This document shows, piece after piece, positions 59,417-64,000 of a stretch of DNA of 64,000 nucleotides. The translations under genes and the position numbers were made by a program. Position 1 is the stretch's first letter, and each line of letters begins with the position of its first letter. The notes under the pieces are model-generated. The model ran no database searches and was not told the origin of the DNA. It saw nothing but the letters and a program-made list of their open reading frames with translations. This DNA is from Tetradesmus obliquus (lineage: Eukaryota; Chlorophyta; Chlorophyceae; Sphaeropleales; Scenedesmaceae), in contig CP126191.1 of the NCBI GenBank assembly GCA_030272155.1, positions 6,842,501 to 6,906,500 of the forward strand, in the 5' to 3' direction.

Positions 59417-60594
59417 GCGGTGTGCTGCCTTGATGCTGAGGCTGTGCGGGCCTGAGGGCATGGCCTGAAGGGCAGTTGCGGTCTGCGCCTCAGGTGCAGC
59501 TGCACTGCGCGTGTACGCAAGTATTGTGTTTGTTTGGCTGAGTGTTATGACGCTGCACTGTGTGTGGCTTTTTGCACGAGCAAAGTGACTGGGGCGGCAA
59601 TCTGATGCCTGCAACTGTGTGCAGCTTGCAAGACCATGGAGAGTCAATTGTGCGCAGGCAGCGGTGTCAGCAACGCATGTGGCTGGCCGCTTGGGCATGG
59701 GTTTTGACACGAGCAAGTTGGGAGAGTGCGCATATTCTGTAGCCACTGCCGTTGATGCCAGTGGATTGTATAGCCCAGTTTTGGTTCATTCTCCTCTTTT
59801 GACCCCTGCCAAACATGCTTTGGCGCTCAGTTGGTCGCTGCACTGAGACAAGAGCTGCAGAGCGTGTGGAGATCCCTGTACAGAGCGATGCATGCTGTAC
59901 ATTAAGCTTGTCATGGGGAAATGGTTTGGGAGTGCCCTTGGTACTGCACTAATAAGGCTGCGTTGCTGCCACCCTATGGGGGTGGTGCCTTGTGTTGAGT
60001 GCAGCACGATGAGATGCATCAGCCCCGCAACTTGTGCGGCTTGATGGCACTGGCCATGTTGGCACACTCTTAGCAGGGTAACGCTCCTTGACAAATGGCT
60101 GTCGACTTTTTCAGTGTGCACTACAGCTAACTGGCCTTCCTGCTTCAAATCCACACCAGAACTGCTAGTAAGCAGCTGATAGCTGCAGCAGCGACACACT
60201 TGCATGCAAAGTACAGTAGGCACTAAAGCTAACTGGCCTCCCGGCTTCCGAAGCGTTTCTGAGAAACACACTAGTACTAGCTGCAGCAGTGACACAGTAA
60301 GAAGCTTGCATTGACACACTTTCATGCAAAGTACACGAAGCTGCACAGGTAATATTTGGTACAGTTCTGCAGCCTGTGGCAACAGTTGCTTTTTGCCCTT
60401 GCAGGTGTGCTTTCTGCAATTCCCACACAGTTGCTGAATCCATGCAAAATATTTTGAACTGACATTGTGACCGTCACATGTCAAAACATCTTCACGCCTG
60501 CTTGACTCGACAACATATGCATACACCAGTTATGTTCATTTACCGTCAATTGTTGCACTGGTGACTGGCTGTCCTACACAAACAAGCTGCTCGT
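59417..60594. other. Intergenic between carbonic anhydrase and TrmH genes
   Basis: Holds the 3' end of the carbonic anhydrase gene and the promoter of the next. A ~105-bp tandem repeat lies at about 60118-60335. No other gene is supported. Confidence 0.55.
60118..60335 (+). repeat. Diverged ~105-bp tandem repeat
   Basis: Two units share GCTAACTGGCCT, GCTGCAGCAG[CT]GACACA and CATGCAAAGTACA in the same order, with substitutions and a small insertion between. Confidence 0.8.
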
Positions 60595-63500
60595 GTGTTC
60601 ACAGTAGGTGCAGTGCATGCCAGACTGTACATGTTGTCAAGGACCACTAGAATGGCACAGCACATGCATCTACCTTGCAGCATGCCACTCCGTATAAGAG
60701 TCAAAGATATTTGCAGTAGTTTCACGTCACCGCAGAGGCACACCACAACAACAGTGGCAGCAGCAGCAGCACCAGCAGCAGCTCCAGCAGCAGCCAGTGA
60801 AGTAGTGTTTCCACACAGCGACACCATCAGCGTGGACGGCAGAGAGGTCGATTACAGGCAAATAATTGATATGTTGGCCCCTGCCGTGACCCCAGAACGG
60901 CTAGAGAAGATGCAGCAGGTCGGCATTGATTTCGGGCGGGTCGCCAACAGCAATCGAGAGCACAGCTTAGCAGCATGTGATGTCGCATGCAGGTGATTGC
61001 CGCCAGGTCTTATGGAGTGCTCCCTGTGGTAGAAGGTGAGTGCGCTGAGCAACAGCAGCAGCAGCAGCAACAGCAGTGTGCAGCAGGCCACGTGTGTCTT
61101 GCCAGTGCTGACAGCAATCCGTTCAACCTGACACAACAGCTGGCTCGAGCCAGTTACATATCCTGCTGCTTTGCGCTGCCTGCAGGCCTGTATGACATGG
61201 GCAACCTGGCAGCTGTGTGCAGATCAGCTGATGGTGAGCCACACTGCTGCTGCCTGTGCATGCATAAGCAGCAGCTGCAGCGTGCATGCACTTCAAGACT
61301 GTTTTGCAGGCCACTGCAAGGCCTGATGCCCAAGGGCCCGACGCTCCACAGTTCAAGATTGTCCCTTTGCAGAGCTTCCTCTGACTTGCCGCAGAAACAG
61401 AAATGCACCATAGCAGTGAGCTACAGCTTGCAGGAAAGCAGCAGCATGCACACCAGCATGTACGTCACAGCCATGGCAATTGCAGCACCTTGGCAGCTGT
61501 GTGAACGCCGGGCCGGAGCAGTCGACTCACGGCAGCTGCCAACCCACTGCTGCATGCTGTGTGCCTGTTGCTGTGCAGCGATGGGCTTCGGCGCTGTGCA
61601 CTGCATCATGAACCCATCAGGTGGGCTGGCAGCGCTGCTGCTGCTTGATGTTCATGAGCTGACGCTGCTGCTTGATGCTCATGTGCATTGACCTGCGTCT
61701 CCACTGACATTGTGAGGTGCCAGCTTGTGCATGACAAACGCTTTGCCAGCAGTGCAGCAGCTGGGCAGCTCAGGGCAGCTGGCCTCACGGCTGTGTGGGT
61801 GTGCTGCGTGTACTGCCTGCACAGCCCCAGCTTAGCCACAGCATGCAATCATACACCCCACCCAGCACTGCTTTAGCAACACTGGTTGCTGCTGCGGAGT
61901 CTCTGCAGTGGTTGCGGCTGTTGCCTGCTGTGCGTGCTTGCACACGTGCTGCGTCAAAAGCACCGAAAGTTTCAGCAGGATCCTGCTGTTGCTTTTCTTC
62001 AGCAGCGTGCATCCCACTGCGTGCCGGCCCTGCTGCAATGCCCAGCACATACACCTGGCATGCCTCACTGTGAGCCTGGCTTACCAGGCAGGCCCAGGCA
62101 TCCCGCTGCTAGCTCCCTCTGCTGCAAACCCCCGCACGGTGTGACATACACCTGGCATGCCTCGCTGTGAGCCGTGCTAAACCCGCATGGCACTGCCAGT
62201 GCCCGCCACTCTGCTGGGCCTCACCACCTTGCTGCCTGGCTGCAACACACACCTCCCGCTGCACACATTCCTCACTTCAGACAAATACAAGAAGTCGCAG
62301 CGCACCGCTGCGGGCGCTGACAAGTGGCTGGACACGCGGCTGTGGGGCAGCACCGCAGACTGCCTGGGCGGGCTCAAGGCGGCAGGCTACCAGATCATCA
62401 CCACACACCTGTCAGCGAGCTCCATCACCATACAGGTGACGCTGGGGAGGAACATGTTGCTGGCAGCAGCCGCGCAGTTTGAGCGCGTGCGGCAGGGTGT
62501 TGCACGTGCAGGCGCGATGGGTTGCAGCAACAGAGTGTTAGCCTGCCTTCCTGCATTCTATGGTAAAGAAAGCAGCCTGATGCTACTACCTGAGTTCAAA
62601 TCCACCTGCTGACATCAGTATGTGGTGTGGTGCTCCCCCCCAGGAGGTTGACTTCACCCGGCCGACTGCATTCGTGCTGGGCAACGAGCGCGCCGGTGTG
62701 TCTGATGCAGCAGTGGCCATGGCAGACCACACAGCCATCATACCCATGGTGCGGCGCACTTGCTGCGTGATGCGGCATCGTAGCTACTGCTGCTGCGTGC
62801 ATGCTTTGGATCCTGTTGAAAGCACTGCATACAAGCCCTGCCTCTGTTGCCAGTGAGCAGCGCAGGGCTGGTGATGTGTTTGTCAGTGCTTGTGTGGTAA
62901 CAAACAATCAATCGACGTTTGCACCAATACAGCCACAGCGAATCATCCATCATGTTGGCAAAGACACCCCGCTGCGCGACTGCACCATCTGCGCTGCATT
63001 GCTTGGCTGCTGTCGCCAAACTGTTGTGCACACTGCACCTGCCGCCACCCGCCTGCCCCGCCAGGCTGGCTTTGTGGAGAGCTTCAACATCTCAGTGGCA
63101 GCAGCACTCATCCTGTATGAGGCGCAGCAGCAGCGGCTGCGGCGGCTGGGCACGCAAGGGGACCTGAGCGGCGCGCAGCAGCAGCGGCTGCTGGCGGAGT
63201 TCCTGCTGCGCAGCGTGGTAGGGCGGGACGCAGGCCACAGTACAAAGAGTTGCAGGGAATACCGTTGACAGTAGCAATGCAACATATTGCGCAGTCGCAC
63301 TGCTACATGACAGCGCTGACTGCTTGCCGATGCTGAGCAAGCATACATGTGTGTCGGGTGGAAGTACTGTTACATACACCAGCCAGCTGGTGTGGTGCAG
63401 CGTGCATGTTGCTATGTTGCTTGTGCACATGTAGTCTTTGTGGGTTTTTTCTCACAGCTTCAATGAGTGCCATGCGAAAGCTGCTGGTAGCAACCAAACT

Positions 63501-63842
63501 GGTGATGGCTGTCGTTGGGAAGGCGTTGCAGGGCAGTTGATGGTCAGGCAGTCTCACGCCTCAGGCTGCAGGTGTTGAACAAGGTACTTGCTCAAGAATG
63601 CTGTGCCTGCCTGCTTGTTGAGTGTGCATCTGGTGCGCCTGCCTGCAGTCATAGCTCACCTCTGCTGCTGCTGCCGCATGTATGCTGCGCGGCCTCGCAG
63701 AAGCACAGCAAGCTGATGGTGGGCCAGCTGCTGGACAGGCCGCCGCCGCCACACCAGAAGCGCTTCTTCAAGTCAAGCAGCAGCAGCAGCACAGCAGCGC
63801 ACGAAGACGCCGCGGGAGCAGCAGCAGCAGCTGGGGATGCAC

Positions 63843-63891
<49 letters not shown>

Positions 63892-63988
63892 CGATGCTAC
63901 AAGCGCAGCAGAGCAAATGCCACAACCTGGGGGTGCAAGCTCGCAACCGCAGCAGCAGCAGCAGGACACAGCAGCCAGTGCTGCGTGA
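60595..63988 (+). CDS. trmH: TrmH/SpoU-family RNA 2'-O-methyltransferase
   Basis: Methylates ribose 2'-hydroxyls of RNA, in bacteria guanosine 18 of tRNA. Exons (approximate): 60595-60919, 60992-61037, 61187-61237, 61580-61620, 62280-62434, 62644-62749, 63063-63219, 63700-63988. The order follows bacterial TrmH: MLAPAVTPERLEKMQQVIAA, LYDMGNLAAVCRSADAMGFG, WLDTRLWGSTADCL, IITTHLSASSI, DFTRPTAFVLGNERAGVS (SpoU motif 2), IIPMAGFVESFNISVAAALI (motif 3, across an intron). The knot-forming residues N-E and the final F-N-[IV]-S-V-A are present. An N-terminal extension of about 75 residues may target an organelle. The C-terminus carries an Ala run and Gln tail. Start codons at 60595 and 60652 are both possible. 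Confidence 0.88.
62044..62173 (+). repeat. 30-bp duplication about 100 bases apart in a TrmH intron
   Basis: Two copies of ACACCTGGCATGCCTC[A/G]CTG plus TGAGCC occur within one intron. They do not touch exon ends. Confidence 0.85.
63843..63891 (+). repeat. (GCA)n encoding poly-Ala near the TrmH C-terminus
   Basis: About 15 units code for an Ala run between charged, Ser-rich linkers. The tract is not part of the methyltransferase fold. Confidence 0.95.
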
Positions 63989-64000
63989 CCAGCAGCCACT

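Overview
This window is nuclear DNA from a green alga. Nearly every gene is split by many short GT-AG introns. The set includes a starch-type ADP-glucose pyrophosphorylase small subunit and an LCIB/LCIC-type theta carbonic anhydrase of the algal CO2-concentrating mechanism. Coding regions are saturated with CAG-type triplet repeats encoding Gln, Ala and Ser runs. The style resembles Sphaeropleales such as Scenedesmus/Tetradesmus; that placement is inference. No rRNA, tRNA, CRISPR array or intact transposon was recognised.

Layout. 1-10622 (-): a very large chromatin-type gene encoding AT-hook, PWWP, PHD, a Dam-like DNA adenine methyltransferase fold, a CW zinc finger and a ~1400-residue Gln/Ala-rich tail; its 3' end runs off the window. 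11944-16585 (-): ADP-glucose pyrophosphorylase small subunit, nine exons. 17156-19665 (-): leucine-rich-repeat protein, divergent from 19930-21477 (+), an intronless rhodanese-like plus SAM-methyltransferase fusion. 22936-32430 (-): UPL3/TRIP12-type HECT ubiquitin ligase, 13 exons, divergent from 32838-43136 (+), an NUP214-type nucleoporin, 11 exons. 43759-46660 (+): GT92-like glycosyltransferase. 46661-48705: nothing recognised. 48706-50598 (-): unidentified gene with a run of phase-1 introns. 52516-55099 (-): mitochondrial carrier, seven exons. 56788-59416 (+): LCIB/LCIC-type carbonic anhydrase, six exons. 60595-63988 (+): TrmH/SpoU-type RNA 2'-O-methyltransferase, eight exons.

Exon models were built by hand from splice signals and checked by reading-frame continuity. 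For the pyrophosphorylase, HECT ligase, nucleoporin, carrier and carbonic anhydrase the summed exons are a whole number of codons. Individual boundaries may be off by one or two bases.

The genes do not form one pathway. Two belong to chloroplast carbon metabolism (carbonic anhydrase and starch synthesis). Several act in or at the nucleus (chromatin methyltransferase, nucleoporin) or in protein turnover.

Two observations stand out. First, the chromatin gene fuses histone- and DNA-reader domains to a phage-Dam-like methyltransferase whose catalytic motif reads NPDF rather than NPPY. Second, several introns in unrelated genes contain a diverged copy ('echo') of the end of the neighbouring exon together with its splice site, as if small tandem duplications across exon-intron junctions were a recurrent way introns grow here.
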